NCBI GenBank assembly: GCA_024515975.1
Contig: JAMSKV010000010.1
Span: forward strand, 95,559-159,558
Origin: Endosaccharibacter trunci
Lineage (GTDB): Bacteria > Pseudomonadota > Alphaproteobacteria > Acetobacterales > Acetobacteraceae
Direction of reading: 5' to 3'
Length of the DNA: 64,000 nucleotides
Both the position numbers and the translations under genes were made by a program. Below the pieces are notes generated by a model, which saw only the letters and a program-made list of their open reading frames with translations, did no database searches and was not told the DNA's origin. Of the stretch, positions 17,817-29,302 are shown in pieces. The first letter of the stretch is position 1; every line of letters starts with the position of its first letter.

Positions 17817-19361
17817 ATGGAACCGGTCGGCAAGGTTTCCTCCAACGAACGCGATGACACCCGCATCGCCCCTCCGGCCAGCAAGCCGGCGCCGCCCTGC
17901 ACGCTGGTCATTTTCGGGGCGCATGGCGACCTCACCAAGCGCCTGCTGACGCCCGCCCTCTACAATCTCCTGGGCGGCGGACTGCTCGACAAGCAGTTCA
18001 AGGTGATCGGCGTCGACCGTGTGGACGGTTCGGACGAGAGCTGGCGCGACGAGCTCGGCAAGACGATGCAGGAGTTCACCAAGGACCCCAACGCCGAATT
18101 CTACACCCCGCAGATCGATCAGGGGTGGTGGGACGACCTGTCCGGGCGGATGAGCTACTACAAGGCCGATTTCACCGATGTGAGCCAGCTCGAGGGGCTG
18201 AAGGCGAAGATCAGCGGCAACGCCATCTTCTATCTGGCCGTGGCGGCGCGCTTCTTCGCGACGGTGGTGGAGAATCTGGGCAAAGCCGGGCTCACCCAGC
18301 AATCCGACGATGCCTTCCGGCGCATCGTGGTGGAGAAGCCGTTCGGGTCCGATCTCGAAAGCGCGCGCGAGCTGAACGCCCGCCTGCTCAAGGTGGTGGA
18401 CGAAAGCCAGATCTACCGGATCGACCATTTCCTGGGCAAGGAGACGGTGCAGAACATCCTGGCGATGCGCTTCGGCAACGGCATCATGGAGCCGCTCTGG
18501 CGCCGCCAGTTCATCGACTATGTCGAGATCACAGCGGCCGAGACCGTCGGCGTGGAAGGGCGCGGCGCCTTCTACGAGCCGACGGGCGCCCTGCGCGACA
18601 TGGTGCCGAACCATCTGTTCCAGCTTCTGGCGATGGTGGCGATGGAGCCGCCGAACTCGTTCTCCGCCGAGACCGTGCGCACGGCCAAGGAGCAGCTGTT
18701 CGAGGCGGTGCAGCCGATCAAGCCGGAGAACGCGATCCGCGGCCAGTACACCGCCGGCACGGTGCAGGGACGCGACGTGAAGGCCTATCGCGACAGCCCG
18801 GGCGTCGATCCGCACAGCAACACCGAGACCTATGTGGCGCTGAAGCTGGAGATCGAGAACTGGCGCTGGAGCGGAGTGCCGTTCTACATGCGCACCGGCA
18901 AGTCCATGACCGGGCGGCGCACCGAGGTTGTGGTGCATTTCAAGCCGGCGCCCTACGCGATGTTCGCCGACACGCCGGTCGACAAGCTGGCGCCGAATAT
19001 CGTCACGCTGAACATCCAACCGACCCAGGGTCTGACCCTCGGCCTCAATGCCAAGATTCCGGGTCCGAAAATGGACCTGGCCGGGGTGCAGGTGAAGTTC
19101 CGCTACGAGGACGCCTTCAAGATGACGCCGAATGTCGGCTACGAAACCCTGCTCTATGACTGCCTGACCGGCGATGCGACCCTGTTCCAGCGCGCGGACA
19201 ATATCGAATCCGCCTGGAAGGTGGTCGATCCTGCGCTGAAGAGCTGGGAAGCGGACCAGAACGGGCCGGAGCTCTATGCGGCTGGCAGTGCCGGGCCGCA
19301 GGGGGCGGAGGCTCTGCTGTCGAAGAGCGGGCATAGCTGGCGCCCGCTCGACCATGGTTGA
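17817..19361 (+). CDS. zwf: glucose-6-phosphate 1-dehydrogenase
   Basis: A 514-residue cytosolic enzyme oxidising glucose-6-phosphate to 6-phosphogluconolactone. The nucleotide loop is FGAHGDLTKRLL (about residues 35-46). The substrate site is RIDHFLGKE with H204, and the catalytic histidine lies in GALRDMVPNHLFQLL. The C-terminal FQRADNIESAWKVVDP is standard. The first 25 residues are a short extension rich in Pro/Ser/Lys. The ATG at 17817 has AACAGGAG upstream; the open frame extends back to 17421 without similarity. A strong hairpin terminator follows the gene. Confidence 0.97.
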   Translation: MEPVGKVSSNERDDTRIAPPASKPAPPCTLVIFGAHGDLTKRLLTPALYNLLGGGLLDKQFKVIGVDRVDGSDESWRDELGKTMQEFTKDPNAEFYTPQIDQGWWDDLSGRMSYYKADFTDVSQLEGLKAKISGNAIFYLAVAARFFATVVENLGKAGLTQQSDDAFRRIVVEKPFGSDLESARELNARLLKVVDESQIYRIDHFLGKETVQNILAMRFGNGIMEPLWRRQFIDYVEITAAETVGVEGRGAFYEPTGALRDMVPNHLFQLLAMVAMEPPNSFSAETVRTAKEQLFEAVQPIKPENAIRGQYTAGTVQGRDVKAYRDSPGVDPHSNTETYVALKLEIENWRWSGVPFYMRTGKSMTGRRTEVVVHFKPAPYAMFADTPVDKLAPNIVTLNIQPTQGLTLGLNAKIPGPKMDLAGVQVKFRYEDAFKMTPNVGYETLLYDCLTGDATLFQRADNIESAWKVVDPALKSWEADQNGPELYAAGSAGPQGAEALLSKSGHSWRPLDHG

Positions 19362-19382
19362 GGGACGAGGCTGAGGCAGGGG

Positions 19383-19406
19383 AGCCCGGCCGACCGGCCG
19401 GGCTTT
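19383..19406. terminator. intrinsic terminator between convergent zwf and 2OG-oxygenase gene
   Basis: A 9-base-pair perfect stem (arms 19383-19391 and 19396-19404, AGCCCGGCC/GGCCGGGCT) with a 4-base loop is followed by TTT on the plus strand. It lies 21 bases after zwf and just before the end of the minus-strand gene, so it can serve both. Confidence 0.75.
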
Positions 19407-19411
19407 CCGGC

Positions 19412-20044
19412 TCAGGCCGGCAGCAAACGCTTCATCACGGCCGAGACTTTGTGTCGCCGCAGTTCGTAGCGTGCCTTGTTGTCGTTCGCCATGTAGTTGA
19501 GCTGAATGGCGTAGCGCCGGCCGACGAAGGTGCGGTGGCCGTGGAAGGTGGTCGGGCCGTTGGGGAAGACCAGCAGCGTGCCGTCCACCGGCGGCACCTC
19601 GACGGCGTAGTCTTCCAGGTCGTTCGGCCCGCGCAGCAGGCGCAGGCATCCGTCCTTGCCGGCCCAGTCAGCACTGGCCGGGTTCAGATACAGCAGCACC
19701 GTGACCAGCTTGGCGGTGGAATCGGTATGGATCTGGCCGTCCTTCTCCCGCGTGCGGCCGCGCACCGTGAGCATGGTCGGGCTGTCGTTCAGGTCGAGCC
19801 CGAACTTGGCGGCGATGTGGGCGCGCAGCCGCGGGCTTTCCATGGCCGTGATCAGGTCGCGCGCAGCTCCGCGCAGCCGCAGCGAGGAGGGCGGGAACGA
19901 CCCGCCGCTGCTCATCTCAGGCAGAGTCTCGATCACGGAGGGCAGCACCGAAGGGGGCACGAAATTCGGCACGACGATGTGGGGAAAGGGGTCTGTGGCG
20001 ACCGGGGTGCGGTCGAGGGCGGCGTAATCCAGGCTGTCGGGCAT
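19412..20044 (-). CDS. 2-oxoglutarate/Fe(II)-dependent oxygenase (prolyl-4-hydroxylase-like)
   Basis: A 210-residue protein with the iron ligands of the 2OG oxygenase superfamily: HTD in GQIHTDSTAKLVTVLLYLN, the distal histidine in TTFHGHRTF, and an arginine in RRYAIQLNYM for 2-oxoglutarate. The start region DPFPHIVVPNFV matches the N-terminal part of the 2OG-FeII_Oxy_3 group. Members hydroxylate proteins or small molecules such as nucleotide sugars; no substrate can be assigned. The ATG at 20044 is preferred; a TTG six codons earlier is possible. Confidence 0.85.
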   Translation of the reverse strand: MPDSLDYAALDRTPVATDPFPHIVVPNFVPPSVLPSVIETLPEMSSGGSFPPSSLRLRGAARDLITAMESPRLRAHIAAKFGLDLNDSPTMLTVRGRTREKDGQIHTDSTAKLVTVLLYLNPASADWAGKDGCLRLLRGPNDLEDYAVEVPPVDGTLLVFPNGPTTFHGHRTFVGRRYAIQLNYMANDNKARYELRRHKVSAVMKRLLPA

Positions 20045-20125
20045 CTCTCGGGGTTCCGGCAATCGTGCCGTCTATAAGGTCCCGATGCGGCCCAGACGCA
20101 AGCGCAAACCGGGCGGATCAGCCGG

Positions 20126-20407
20126 TCAGCCGCGCAGCGCGCGGCTGGTGCGCAGGATGGTGTTGGTGCCCATGAACTGCGCGCAACCGATCTGGCCGTC
20201 GCAGCAGGGCAGCGGTGCATCCTCATCCGTCACGCTGCGCTTCTCCGCATTCGGCAGATAGGCGGCCTTGCTCAGCATCGAGGACCGCCCTTCGCAGGTG
20301 AAATGCGGCTTTTCCACGGTCATCCGCAGCTCGGCCGCGTGCACGCCGGTCATGCTGACCGGCAGGGCCATCAGGAACAGGGCGGACAGGGTGCTGATCT
20401 TGCGCAT
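20126..20407 (-). CDS. small secreted cysteine-containing protein, function unknown
   Basis: A 93-residue protein with a clear Sec signal peptide: MRK, a hydrophobic core (STLSALFLMALPVSMTGV) and a probable cleavage after VHA. The mature part of about 70 residues holds four cysteines (FTC, PCCDG, GCA), suitable for two disulfides in the periplasm. It is flanked by a minus-strand oxygenase gene downstream and the divergent zapE gene. No family was recognised. Confidence 0.72.
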   Translation of the reverse strand: MRKISTLSALFLMALPVSMTGVHAAELRMTVEKPHFTCEGRSSMLSKAAYLPNAEKRSVTDEDAPLPCCDGQIGCAQFMGTNTILRTSRALRG

Positions 20408-20588
20408 GGCGGCGTTTTCCGGCCTCGAACATGAACTGCAAAAAGAACGGGCAAGCGTTTGAGAAGGTTACATCGCTCGCGTTTCGTTGAACCCGGATCG
20501 CAATGGTTGCGCGACGGTGCCGGCGCGTTTTTCCGCAATGCGGCATAAGCCATTGATCGGGCGCGCGACTCTCTGTATCGGCCATGGC

Positions 20589-21722
20589 ATGTCCCAGACC
20601 GAATCCCTGCTCGATGCTCGCGGCCCGTTGGCGGCGTATCGCGAAAGAGTGCGGGACGGCGCGCTGGACGAGGATCCGGAACAGGTTCGCGCCGCTGAAC
20701 GGCTGCAGCGTTTGTTCGAGGAGTTGTCCCGGCCGGTTCCGTCCGGCGGATCGTTGTTCGGGCGGCTGCTCGGGCGAGGCAAGGCGCCGGCCCGGCCGCG
20801 TGGGGTCTATCTCGTCGGCCAGGTCGGGCGTGGAAAATCCATGCTGATGGATCTGTTCTTCGAGCTGGCTCCGGTGGCTGCCAAGCGGCGCATCCATTTT
20901 CACCGCTTCATGCAGGATGCGCACGCGAAGGTGCATGCGATGAAGCGCGCCGATCCCGGTCTCGCCGATCCGATCCCGCCTCTGGCCGACGGCATTGCCG
21001 CCGAGGCCACCTTGCTGTGCTTCGATGAGTTTCAGGTCAACGACATCGCCGACGCGATGATCCTGGGCCGGCTGTTCGATGCGTTGTTCGCGCGCGGCGT
21101 GGTGATCGTGGCGACCTCGAACACCGTGCCGGACGATCTGTTCCAGAACCGGCCGGGGGCCGACGCCTTCAAACCATTTATCGCCCGCATCAAGCAGGAG
21201 GTGGATACGATCGTTCTGGACAGCCCGCGCGACTACCGTCGTGGCGGCGCGCGCGGCCTGGTCACCTGGCATGTTCCTGCCGACGGGCGCGCGGAGCGGG
21301 CCCTGGACGACGCCTTCCGGCGGCTGAGCGGCGGCCGCACCCCGGCCGAGGAGCTGCTGACGGTGATGGGACGCGAGGTCCGCGTGCCGATGGCGGCGGG
21401 AGACGTGGCCCGGTTCGACTTCGATGCCCTGTGTGGCGCATGGCTGGGCGCCGGCGACTACCTGGCTCTGGCCAGTCGTTTCGAGGCACTGGTGCTGGAC
21501 GGTGTGCCGCGCCTGGGGCCGGAGAATTTCGACGTCGCGCGCCGCTTCATCGTACTCGTGGATGCGCTGTACGAGGCCAAGACCAAGCTGATCGCGTCGG
21601 CCGCGGACCAGCCGGACCGGATCTATGAGCGTGGCGAAGGCGCCGTGGCTTTCGAGCGGACGGCGTCGCGCCTCGAGGAGATGCAGAGCGAATCCTATTT
21701 GGGCGCAGACCATATCGGCTGA
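20589..21722 (+). CDS. zapE: cell division ATPase ZapE (AFG1 family)
   Basis: A 377-residue P-loop ATPase. Walker A is GQVGRGKSM, Walker B is LCFDEFQV, and the family-specific RIHFHRFM, IVATSNTVPDDLF and FARFDFDALC-like VARFDFDALC are present. ZapE binds FtsZ and affects Z-ring stability; homologues in mitochondria handle respiratory-chain proteins. The frame extends upstream to 20487, but the ATG giving MSQTESLLDARGPLAAYRE fits the family start. It is followed by mdh, a common neighbour in alphaproteobacteria. Confidence 0.93.
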   Translation: MSQTESLLDARGPLAAYRERVRDGALDEDPEQVRAAERLQRLFEELSRPVPSGGSLFGRLLGRGKAPARPRGVYLVGQVGRGKSMLMDLFFELAPVAAKRRIHFHRFMQDAHAKVHAMKRADPGLADPIPPLADGIAAEATLLCFDEFQVNDIADAMILGRLFDALFARGVVIVATSNTVPDDLFQNRPGADAFKPFIARIKQEVDTIVLDSPRDYRRGGARGLVTWHVPADGRAERALDDAFRRLSGGRTPAEELLTVMGREVRVPMAAGDVARFDFDALCGAWLGAGDYLALASRFEALVLDGVPRLGPENFDVARRFIVLVDALYEAKTKLIASAADQPDRIYERGEGAVAFERTASRLEEMQSESYLGADHIG

Positions 21723-22820
<1,098 letters not shown>

Positions 22821-23135
22821 ACGGAGTCCGGCGCGGGCCGGTTGGCCCGTCCTTTGCAAAGCTCCGGCCCGGACTGTCCGGGTCGGAGGTCCGCCGCTCC
22901 GTCCAGGACCGGCTGCGTTCATTGAATCTTGATGTTTTTCGGCGAGTTTGGGCCGAGCATCTTGTTGACGGACCGGAGCTCTGTGTTTTTGACCACAAAA
23001 ACGACGCACATCATGCGTCTAAAGCATCCCTGACCACGCAGGTCGCCATTATGACGTGCGCCGTCAACGCGTTATCTGACCCAGAACGATAAGGTCCGCG
23101 CATTCGGATGCGGCGGATCGACTGAGGAGAGCTCC
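22821..23135. other. 315-base mdh-sucA intergenic region with three small hairpins
   Basis: No gene is seen. A GGGCC/GGCCC stem (22833-22850, counting flanking pairs) follows mdh by about 12 bases and precedes CCTTT, a weak terminator candidate. Further on, GTTTTTG-ACCA-CAAAAAC (22985-23002) and GACGCA-CATCA-TGCGTC (23004-23020) form two adjacent inverted repeats of 7 and 6 bases in a locally A+T-richer stretch; these could be operators or leader structures for sucA. The sucA ribosome binding site GAGGAG lies just before position 23136. Confidence 0.55.
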
Positions 23136-26090
23136 ATGGCGGGCGTCGACTTTCTGGCCACGGCCTTCAGCGGTGGCAACGCCGCTTATCTGGCGGATCT
23201 CTATGCACGCTGGGTTTCGAACCCCGCCAGTGTCGATCCGAGCTACACCGATTTGTTCCAGCAGATGGACGAGCAGGCCGTCGCTGTTCTGCAGGATGCG
23301 GCCGGTGCCTCCTGGGCGCCCCGTCGCTTCGAGATCGAGCCGGCGCCCCTTCCGGCTCCTGCCACCGCCGCAAAGGGCGGCAAGGCGACGGCCGCGGAGG
23401 CAAATGCCGCCGCTGCGAGCAAAGGGCAAACGGCGGAGGAGGTTCGCGCCGCGGCCGATGACAGCCTCCGCGCGATGCAGCTGGTGCGGGCCTACAGGGT
23501 CCGCGGCCATCTGGAAGCGAAGCTGGATCCGTTGGGACTCCAGGTTCCCAAGAAGCATGCCGATCTGGACCCGGCCGCCTACGGCTTCACCGAGGCTGAT
23601 CTGAATCGCCCGGTCTATGTGGGCAAAGCCCTTTCGGTGATGCTGGGCGTCGAGATCGCTTCCGTCCGCCAGATCGTCGCTGCTCTGCGCGAATGCTATT
23701 GCGGCCCGATCGGCGCCGAATTCATGCATGTGCAGGATCCGGCCCAGCGCGAATGGATGCAAGCGCGGATCGAGAGCCGCTCCTGGCAGAACGGCGCCGA
23801 TGCTGCGGAAAAGAAGCGCATTCTGCGTCTGCTCGACGAGGCCGAGGGCTTCGAGGCGTTCTGCCAGAAGCGCTATGTGGGCACCAAGCGGTTCGGCCTG
23901 GAAGGCGGCGAGGTCACCATTCCGGCGTTGCATACGATCATCCATCAGGCGGCGCGCGACGGCGTGAAGTCGGTGGCGATCGGCATGCCGCATCGCGGGC
24001 GTCTGAACACGCTGGTGAACGTGGTCAAGAAGCCGTTCCACGCCCTGTTCAGCGAGTTCGCCGGCGCGTCGTTCAAGCCGGATGACGTGCAGGGTTCGGG
24101 GGACGTGAAATACCATCTTGGCACCTCGACCGATGTCGAGATCGAGGGGCGCAAGGTCCATATCTCCCTGCAGCCGAATCCGTCGCATCTGGAGGCGGTG
24201 GACCCGGTGGTGGTCGGAAAGATCCGCGCCGGGCAGGACATGATCGGCGACACCGAGACCCGTCAGAGCGGCCTCGGCATCCTGCTGCATGGCGATGCCG
24301 CGTTCGCCGGTCAGGGCCTGGTCTACGAGACCATGGCGATGAGTCAGCTGATCGGCTACCGCACCGGCGGCACCGTGCATGTGGTGGTGAACAATCAGAT
24401 CGGCTTCACCACCGTGTCCGCCCATGCCTATTCCGGCCTCTATTGCACGGATATCGCCAAGGCGGTGCAGTCGCCGATCCTGCATGTGAATGGTGACGAG
24501 CCGGAGGCGGTGATGTTCGGCGCGCGCCTCTGTGCCGAGTTCCGTGCCCGTTTCGCGGCCGATATCGTGCTGGACATCGTCTGCTATCGCCGCCATGGCC
24601 ATAACGAGAATGACGAGCCGGCCTTCACCCAGCCGACCATGTACAAGGCGATCCGCAGCCGTCCGACCACGCGCACGCTCTATGCGCAGCGCCTGATCAA
24701 GGAAGGCGTGCTGAGCGAGAGCGAGGCCAGGCAGGGCTGGGATGCGTTCCAGAACCAGCTCGAGGAGGCCTACAAGGCCGCCCAGTCCTATCGTCCGAAC
24801 AAGGCGGACTGGCTGGAGGGAAGCTGGTCCGGCATGAAGCGGCCGGGCGATGACAGCGCCCGTACGGACCATGCGACCGGTGTGTCGACGGACACGCTGC
24901 GCGAGGTGGGCCGTGCGCTTGCCGCCGTTCCGGCCGATTTCAACGCCAATCCCAAGATCGCCCGCCAGCTCGAGGCCAAGCAGGCCATGTTCGAGACCGG
25001 CGAGAATATCGACTGGGCGACCGGCGAAGCCCTGGCGTTCGGCACGCTGCTGCTGGATCAGCATCGCGTCCGCCTGTCTGGCGAGGACTGCCAGCGCGGC
25101 ACCTTCTCGCAGCGCCACGCGGTTCTGATCGACCAGAACAATCAGAACGAATACGTGCCGCTGAACAACATCCGTTCGGGCGACCAGGGCGGGCAGGCGG
25201 GGATCGAGATCTACAACTCGCTGCTGAGCGAGTTCGGCGTGCTCGGCTTCGAATACGGCTATTCGCTGGCCGACCCGAAGACGCTCGTGCTGTGGGAAGC
25301 GCAGTTCGGCGATTTCGCCAACGGCGCCCAGGTGATCATCGACCAGTTCATCGCATCCGGCGAAACCAAGTGGCTGCGCATGTCGGGTCTCGTGATGCTG
25401 CTCCCGCACGGCTATGAGGGGCAGGGTCCGGAACATTCCTCCGCCCGCCTGGAGCGCTATCTGCAGCTCTGCGCGGAGAACAACATGGCGGTGTGCAACA
25501 TCACCACGCCTGCCAACTACTTCCATGCCCTGCGCCGGCAGATCTATCGGACCTATCGCAAGCCGCTGATCATCATGACGCCGAAATCGCTGCTGCGTCA
25601 CAAGCTGGCGGTGAGCTCTTTGGCGGACATGGCGGAGAACACGCGCTTCCTGCCGGTGATCGGCGAGGCGGACGCGATCGCGGCGCCGGCGAAAGTGCGT
25701 CGCGTCGTGATCTGCTCCGGCAAGGTCTATTACGATCTGCTGGCCGAGCGCCGCGAGCGCGACTTGCAGGACGTGGCGATCGTGCGGATGGAGCAGATCT
25801 ATCCGTTCCCGGCGGATGAGCTGGCGGCCGTGCTGGCTCCCTACAAGAACGCCGAGATCGTCTGGTGCCAGGAAGAGCCGGAGAACGCGGGCGCCTGGTT
25901 CTTCGTGGATCGCCGCATCGAGGCGGTGCTGAAGCGGCTGAGCCATAAGGCCGGTCGTCCGACCTATGCCGGCCGCATTGCGGCGGCGAGCCCCGCGACG
26001 GGTCTGGCGCGGACCCACACGGCCGAACAGGCCGCTCTGGTGCGCGAAGCGCTCGGGGTGGGAGCCGTGGCCGGCGAGAAGGCCGCCTAG
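23136..26090 (+). CDS. sucA: 2-oxoglutarate dehydrogenase E1 component
   Basis: A 984-residue thiamine-diphosphate enzyme that decarboxylates 2-oxoglutarate and passes the succinyl group to the lipoyl arm of SucB. The N-terminal tether ([21 protein letters not shown]), the TPP region ([51 protein letters not shown]) and the C-terminal QCQEEPEN-like [13 protein letters not shown] are all in place, and the length is typical. It is followed by an intrinsic terminator before sucB, so sucB is not simply translated from the same short transcript. Confidence 0.97.
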   Translation: MAGVDFLATAFSGGNAAYLADLYARWVSNPASVDPSYTDLFQQMDEQAVAVLQDAAGASWAPRRFEIEPAPLPAPATAAKGGKATAAEANAAAASKGQTAEEVRAAADDSLRAMQLVRAYRVRGHLEAKLDPLGLQVPKKHADLDPAAYGFTEADLNRPVYVGKALSVMLGVEIASVRQIVAALRECYCGPIGAEFMHVQDPAQREWMQARIESRSWQNGADAAEKKRILRLLDEAEGFEAFCQKRYVGTKRFGLEGGEVTIPALHTIIHQAARDGVKSVAIGMPHRGRLNTLVNVVKKPFHALFSEFAGASFKPDDVQGSGDVKYHLGTSTDVEIEGRKVHISLQPNPSHLEAVDPVVVGKIRAGQDMIGDTETRQSGLGILLHGDAAFAGQGLVYETMAMSQLIGYRTGGTVHVVVNNQIGFTTVSAHAYSGLYCTDIAKAVQSPILHVNGDEPEAVMFGARLCAEFRARFAADIVLDIVCYRRHGHNENDEPAFTQPTMYKAIRSRPTTRTLYAQRLIKEGVLSESEARQGWDAFQNQLEEAYKAAQSYRPNKADWLEGSWSGMKRPGDDSARTDHATGVSTDTLREVGRALAAVPADFNANPKIARQLEAKQAMFETGENIDWATGEALAFGTLLLDQHRVRLSGEDCQRGTFSQRHAVLIDQNNQNEYVPLNNIRSGDQGGQAGIEIYNSLLSEFGVLGFEYGYSLADPKTLVLWEAQFGDFANGAQVIIDQFIASGETKWLRMSGLVMLLPHGYEGQGPEHSSARLERYLQLCAENNMAVCNITTPANYFHALRRQIYRTYRKPLIIMTPKSLLRHKLAVSSLADMAENTRFLPVIGEADAIAAPAKVRRVVICSGKVYYDLLAERRERDLQDVAIVRMEQIYPFPADELAAVLAPYKNAEIVWCQEEPENAGAWFFVDRRIEAVLKRLSHKAGRPTYAGRIAAASPATGLARTHTAEQAALVREALGVGAVAGEKAA

Positions 26091-26108
26091 CCTTATCTGA
26101 CGTGAAGA

Positions 26109-26134
26109 ACGCCCGGCCCAAGCCGGGCGTTTTC
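26109..26134 (+). terminator. intrinsic terminator between sucA and sucB
   Basis: ACGCCCGGC (26109-26117) pairs with GCCGGGCGT (26122-26130) across a 4-base loop and runs into TTTT. It starts 18 bases after the sucA stop. Partial read-through would lower sucB relative to sucA unless sucB has its own promoter in the 40 bases that follow. Confidence 0.85.
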
Positions 26135-26176
26135 GTGTGTCTCCAAAATGAATTCGACAGACCGAGGAAGAGACGA

Positions 26177-27436
26177 ATGCCTGCCGAGATCAAGGTGCCG
26201 ACTCTAGGCGAAAGCGTTTCCAGCGCGACCATCGCACGCTGGCTGAAGCAGCCGGGCGAGTCCGTGGCGGCCGACGAGGCGGTGGTCGAGCTCGAAACCG
26301 ACAAGGTCAGCGTCGAGGTCTCGGCCCCCGTGGCCGGCAAGCTTGGTCCTCACGAGGTCGCCGAGGGCGACGAGGTCGAGGTCGGCGCGCTTCTGTCCGT
26401 GGTCGAGGAAGGAGCGGGGTCGTCTCCCGCGCCAGCGGCCACCGCGCCGAAGGAGACCGGCGGCGTGCAGCCGCCCCGCGCGACCAGCGGCCCCGTGGCG
26501 CGTCCGGCGACCCCGCCTGCCGATGTGCAACGCGAGGCGGCACGCGCCGAGGTGGCGCCGCTGCCGGCCGCCGCCAAGATGATGACCGAGAACAAGGTCG
26601 CCGCCGCCGATATCGGTGCTGGCACCGGCAAGGACGGCCGCATCACCAAGGGCGACGTGATTTCCTTCCTGGAGCGTCCGGCGACCCCGGCGGCCAAGCC
26701 TGCTCCGGCGGCGAGCGGTCCGCGTTCGGACGACCCGCGCGAGGAGCGGGTCAAGATGACGCGCCTGCGCAAGACGATCGCCAATCGCCTGAAGGACGCG
26801 CAGAACACGGCGGCGATCCTCACCACGTTCAACGAGATCGACATGTCGGCGGCGATGAAGTTGCGCGCCGACTACAAGGAGCAGTTCGAGAAGGCGCATA
26901 ACGGCGCGCGTCTCGGCTTCATGTCGATCTTCGTGCGCGCCTGCGTGGCCGCGCTGAAGCAGTTCCCGGCGGTGAATGCCGAAATCAACGGCGACGACAT
27001 CATCTATCGCAACTTCGTCCATATGGGCATCGCGGTGGGCGGCTCGAATGGGCTGGTCGTGCCGGTGCTGCGCGATGCCGACCGGATGAGCTTCCCCGAG
27101 ATCGAGAGCGCGATCGCCAGCTTCGGCAAGCGCGCCCGCGACGGTCAGCTGAAGCTGGAAGAGCTGGCCGGCGGCACCTTCTCCATCACCAATGGCGGTA
27201 TCTACGGCTCGCTGATGAGCACGCCGATCCTGAACCCGCCGCAATCGGCGATCCTGGGCATGCACAAGATCCAGGACCGCCCGATCGCGGTGAACGGTCA
27301 GGTGGTGATTCGCCCGATGATGTATGTCGCCTTGTCGTACGACCACCGGATCATCGACGGAAAGGAGGCGGTGAGCTTCCTGGTTCGGGTGAAGGAAAGC
27401 GTGGAAGATCCGCGTCGCCTGCTGCTGGGTCTCTGA
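26177..27436 (+). CDS. sucB: 2-oxoglutarate dehydrogenase E2 (dihydrolipoyl succinyltransferase)
   Basis: A 419-residue protein with a lipoyl domain (residues 1-78, lipoylated lysine K43 in ETDKVSVE), a Pro/Ala linker, the E1/E3-binding domain (about residues 135-173, [21 protein letters not shown]) and the catalytic core ending with [12 protein letters not shown], which holds the catalytic His and Asp. It forms the core of the cytosolic complex. The ATG at 26177 follows GAGGAAGAGA. Its lipoyl domain is nearly the same as that of lpd downstream. Confidence 0.97.
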   Translation: MPAEIKVPTLGESVSSATIARWLKQPGESVAADEAVVELETDKVSVEVSAPVAGKLGPHEVAEGDEVEVGALLSVVEEGAGSSPAPAATAPKETGGVQPPRATSGPVARPATPPADVQREAARAEVAPLPAAAKMMTENKVAAADIGAGTGKDGRITKGDVISFLERPATPAAKPAPAASGPRSDDPREERVKMTRLRKTIANRLKDAQNTAAILTTFNEIDMSAAMKLRADYKEQFEKAHNGARLGFMSIFVRACVAALKQFPAVNAEINGDDIIYRNFVHMGIAVGGSNGLVVPVLRDADRMSFPEIESAIASFGKRARDGQLKLEELAGGTFSITNGGIYGSLMSTPILNPPQSAILGMHKIQDRPIAVNGQVVIRPMMYVALSYDHRIIDGKEAVSFLVRVKESVEDPRRLLLGL

Positions 27437-27452
27437 TCCCGCATCCCGTCGG

Positions 27453-27478
27453 GGGCCGGTCCGCGGGCCGGCCCGTTT
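27453..27478 (+). terminator. probable terminator between sucB and lpd
   Basis: GGGCCGG (27453-27459) and CCGGCCC (27468-27474) form a 7-base-pair stem with an 8-base loop, followed by GTTT, 17 bases after the sucB stop. The short T-run makes it weaker than the sucA-sucB terminator. Confidence 0.55.
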
Positions 27479-27508
27479 GCGCTTCTGATTGATTGCGAGT
27501 GTTGCTCC

Positions 27509-29272
27509 ATGCCGACCGAGATCAAGGTTCCGACCCTGGGCGAAAGCGTTTCGAGCGCCACCATCGCGCGCTGGCTGAAGCAGCCGGGCGAGGCGATCGC
27601 CGCCGACGAGGCGGTGGTGGAATTGGAGACCGACAAGGTCAGCGTGGAAGTTTCCGCACCGGAAGCGGGAACCCTGGGTGCGCATCGTGTGGCCGAGGGC
27701 GACGAGGTCGAGGTCGGCGCGGTGCTGACGACGGTGGAGGCCGGGAGCGGTGCCGCTGCGGCCCCTGCCGCAGCTCCCGCGAAGGCGCCGGCCAAAGCGG
27801 AACCCGCCTCGTCCGGCAGCCCCGCGAAGCCGAACCCGCCCGCGCCGACCGGAGCGCCGGCGGCCGAGCCCTCCGCGGTCGGCGACACGGATTACGACGT
27901 AATCGTGATTGGTGCAGGGCCCGGTGGCTATGTCTGCGCGATCCGCGCGGCGCAGCTCGGCATGAAAGTGGCGTGCGTCGAAAAGCGCGCCACGCTGGGC
28001 GGCACCTGCCTCAATATCGGCTGCATCCCGTCGAAAGCGCTGTTGCAGAGCTCGGAGAGCTTCCACGAGGCCAAGCACGGCATGGCCGATCACGGCATCG
28101 TCCTGGGCGAGGTGAAGCTCGATCTGGCGCGGATGCATGCGCGCAAGCAGGAGGTGGTCGCCGCCAACACCAAGGGCGTCGAGTTCCTGTTCAAGAAGAA
28201 CAACGTGACCTGGCTGAAGGGTGCCGGCCGGATCACGGCACCGCACACGGTCGAGGTGGACGGCAAGAGCGTCACCGCGAAGCATGTGATCATCGCCACG
28301 GGCAGCGACAGCACGTCGCTGCCGGGTATCGAGATCGACGAGAAGCGCGTCGTCAGCTCAACCGGAGCGCTGGAGCTGGATGCGGTTCCGGAAACGATGA
28401 TCGTCATCGGCGGTGGCGTGATCGGGCTCGAGCTGGGCTCGGTGTGGAGCCGGCTCGGCGCCAAGGTGACGGTGGTGGAATTCCTGGACCGTCTGGTTCC
28501 GGGCATCGACGGCGAGGTGGCCAAGAGCTTCCAGCGTGTGCTGGGCAAGCAGGGGCTGCAGTTCAAGCTGGGTCACAAGGTGACCAAGGTCGATACCGCC
28601 GGCGAAAAGGCCCGGGTGACGATCGAGAAGGCGGCCGGCGGCAATGCCGAGACGGTCGACGCCGATATCGTGCTGGTCGCGGTGGGCCGCCGTCCGGTGA
28701 CGGACGGGCTCGGGCTGCAGGAGCTGGGCGTCGAGCTGAGCAAGCGTGGTCAGGTGGTGGTGGACAAGCATTACCGGACCAACGTCGCGGGTCTCTATGC
28801 GATCGGCGACGTGATCGATGGGCCGATGCTGGCGCACAAGGCCGAGGACGAAGGCGTGGCGCTGGCGGAAATGCTGGCCGGTCAGGCCGGGCACGTGAAT
28901 TACGGCGTGATTCCGGCGGTGGTCTATACTTGGCCGGAAGTGGCGGGCGTCGGCCGGATCGAGGAGGACCTCAAGGCGGACGGGGTCGAGTACGTGGTCG
29001 GCAAGTTCCCGTTCAGTGCGAACGGGCGCGCGCGGGCGATGAACGCCACGGACGGGTTCGTGAAAATCCTGGCCGATAAGAAGACGGACCGGCTGCTGGG
29101 CGCGCATATTCTGGGCCCGGATGCCGGCACGCTGATCGCGGAGCTGGCGACGGCGATGGAGTTCGGCGCCAGCGCCGAGGACGTGGCACGCATCTGCCAC
29201 GCGCATCCGACGCTGAGCGAGGCGGTGAAGGAAGCTGCGCTCGACGCCGACAAGCGCGCTCTCCATATCTGA
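27509..29272 (+). CDS. lpd: dihydrolipoyl dehydrogenase (E3) with N-terminal lipoyl domain
   Basis: A 587-residue flavoenzyme that reoxidises the dihydrolipoyl arm and reduces NAD. Residues 1-78 are a lipoyl domain with lysine K43. A Pro/Ala linker (about 80-125) leads to the E3 body: FAD loop GAGPGG, the redox disulfide C167/C172 in [13 protein letters not shown], the NAD loop GGGVIGLE and the C-terminal [13 protein letters not shown] active-site histidine. E3 subunits with an own lipoyl domain are known, often in pyruvate dehydrogenase operons; here it sits behind sucAB. It probably serves the 2-oxoglutarate complex and perhaps others. Confidence 0.96.
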   Translation: MPTEIKVPTLGESVSSATIARWLKQPGEAIAADEAVVELETDKVSVEVSAPEAGTLGAHRVAEGDEVEVGAVLTTVEAGSGAAAAPAAAPAKAPAKAEPASSGSPAKPNPPAPTGAPAAEPSAVGDTDYDVIVIGAGPGGYVCAIRAAQLGMKVACVEKRATLGGTCLNIGCIPSKALLQSSESFHEAKHGMADHGIVLGEVKLDLARMHARKQEVVAANTKGVEFLFKKNNVTWLKGAGRITAPHTVEVDGKSVTAKHVIIATGSDSTSLPGIEIDEKRVVSSTGALELDAVPETMIVIGGGVIGLELGSVWSRLGAKVTVVEFLDRLVPGIDGEVAKSFQRVLGKQGLQFKLGHKVTKVDTAGEKARVTIEKAAGGNAETVDADIVLVAVGRRPVTDGLGLQELGVELSKRGQVVVDKHYRTNVAGLYAIGDVIDGPMLAHKAEDEGVALAEMLAGQAGHVNYGVIPAVVYTWPEVAGVGRIEEDLKADGVEYVVGKFPFSANGRARAMNATDGFVKILADKKTDRLLGAHILGPDAGTLIAELATAMEFGASAEDVARICHAHPTLSEAVKEAALDADKRALHI

Positions 29273-29277
29273 GACCA

Positions 29278-29302
29278 GGGTCCAGGGCAGCGCCCTGGAT
29301 CC
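29278..29302. repeat. palindromic element between convergent lpd and GFA gene
   Basis: TCCAGGGC (29281-29288) and GCCCTGGA (29292-29299) pair perfectly over a 3-base loop, and two further pairs extend the stem. The core is the same as the palindrome at 6965-6981. It sits between two convergent genes and can act as a bidirectional terminator. Confidence 0.7.

Noticed and set aside
17592..19649. 685-codon minus-strand frame opposite zwf
   Set aside because: Composition and the absence of any family signature show it is a shadow of zwf.
23064..26018. 984-codon open frame on the minus strand opposite sucA
   Set aside because: It mirrors the sucA frame almost exactly, its translation is His/Arg/Leu-rich without family patterns, and sucA is unmistakable. 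Long antisense frames are expected in G+C-rich genes.
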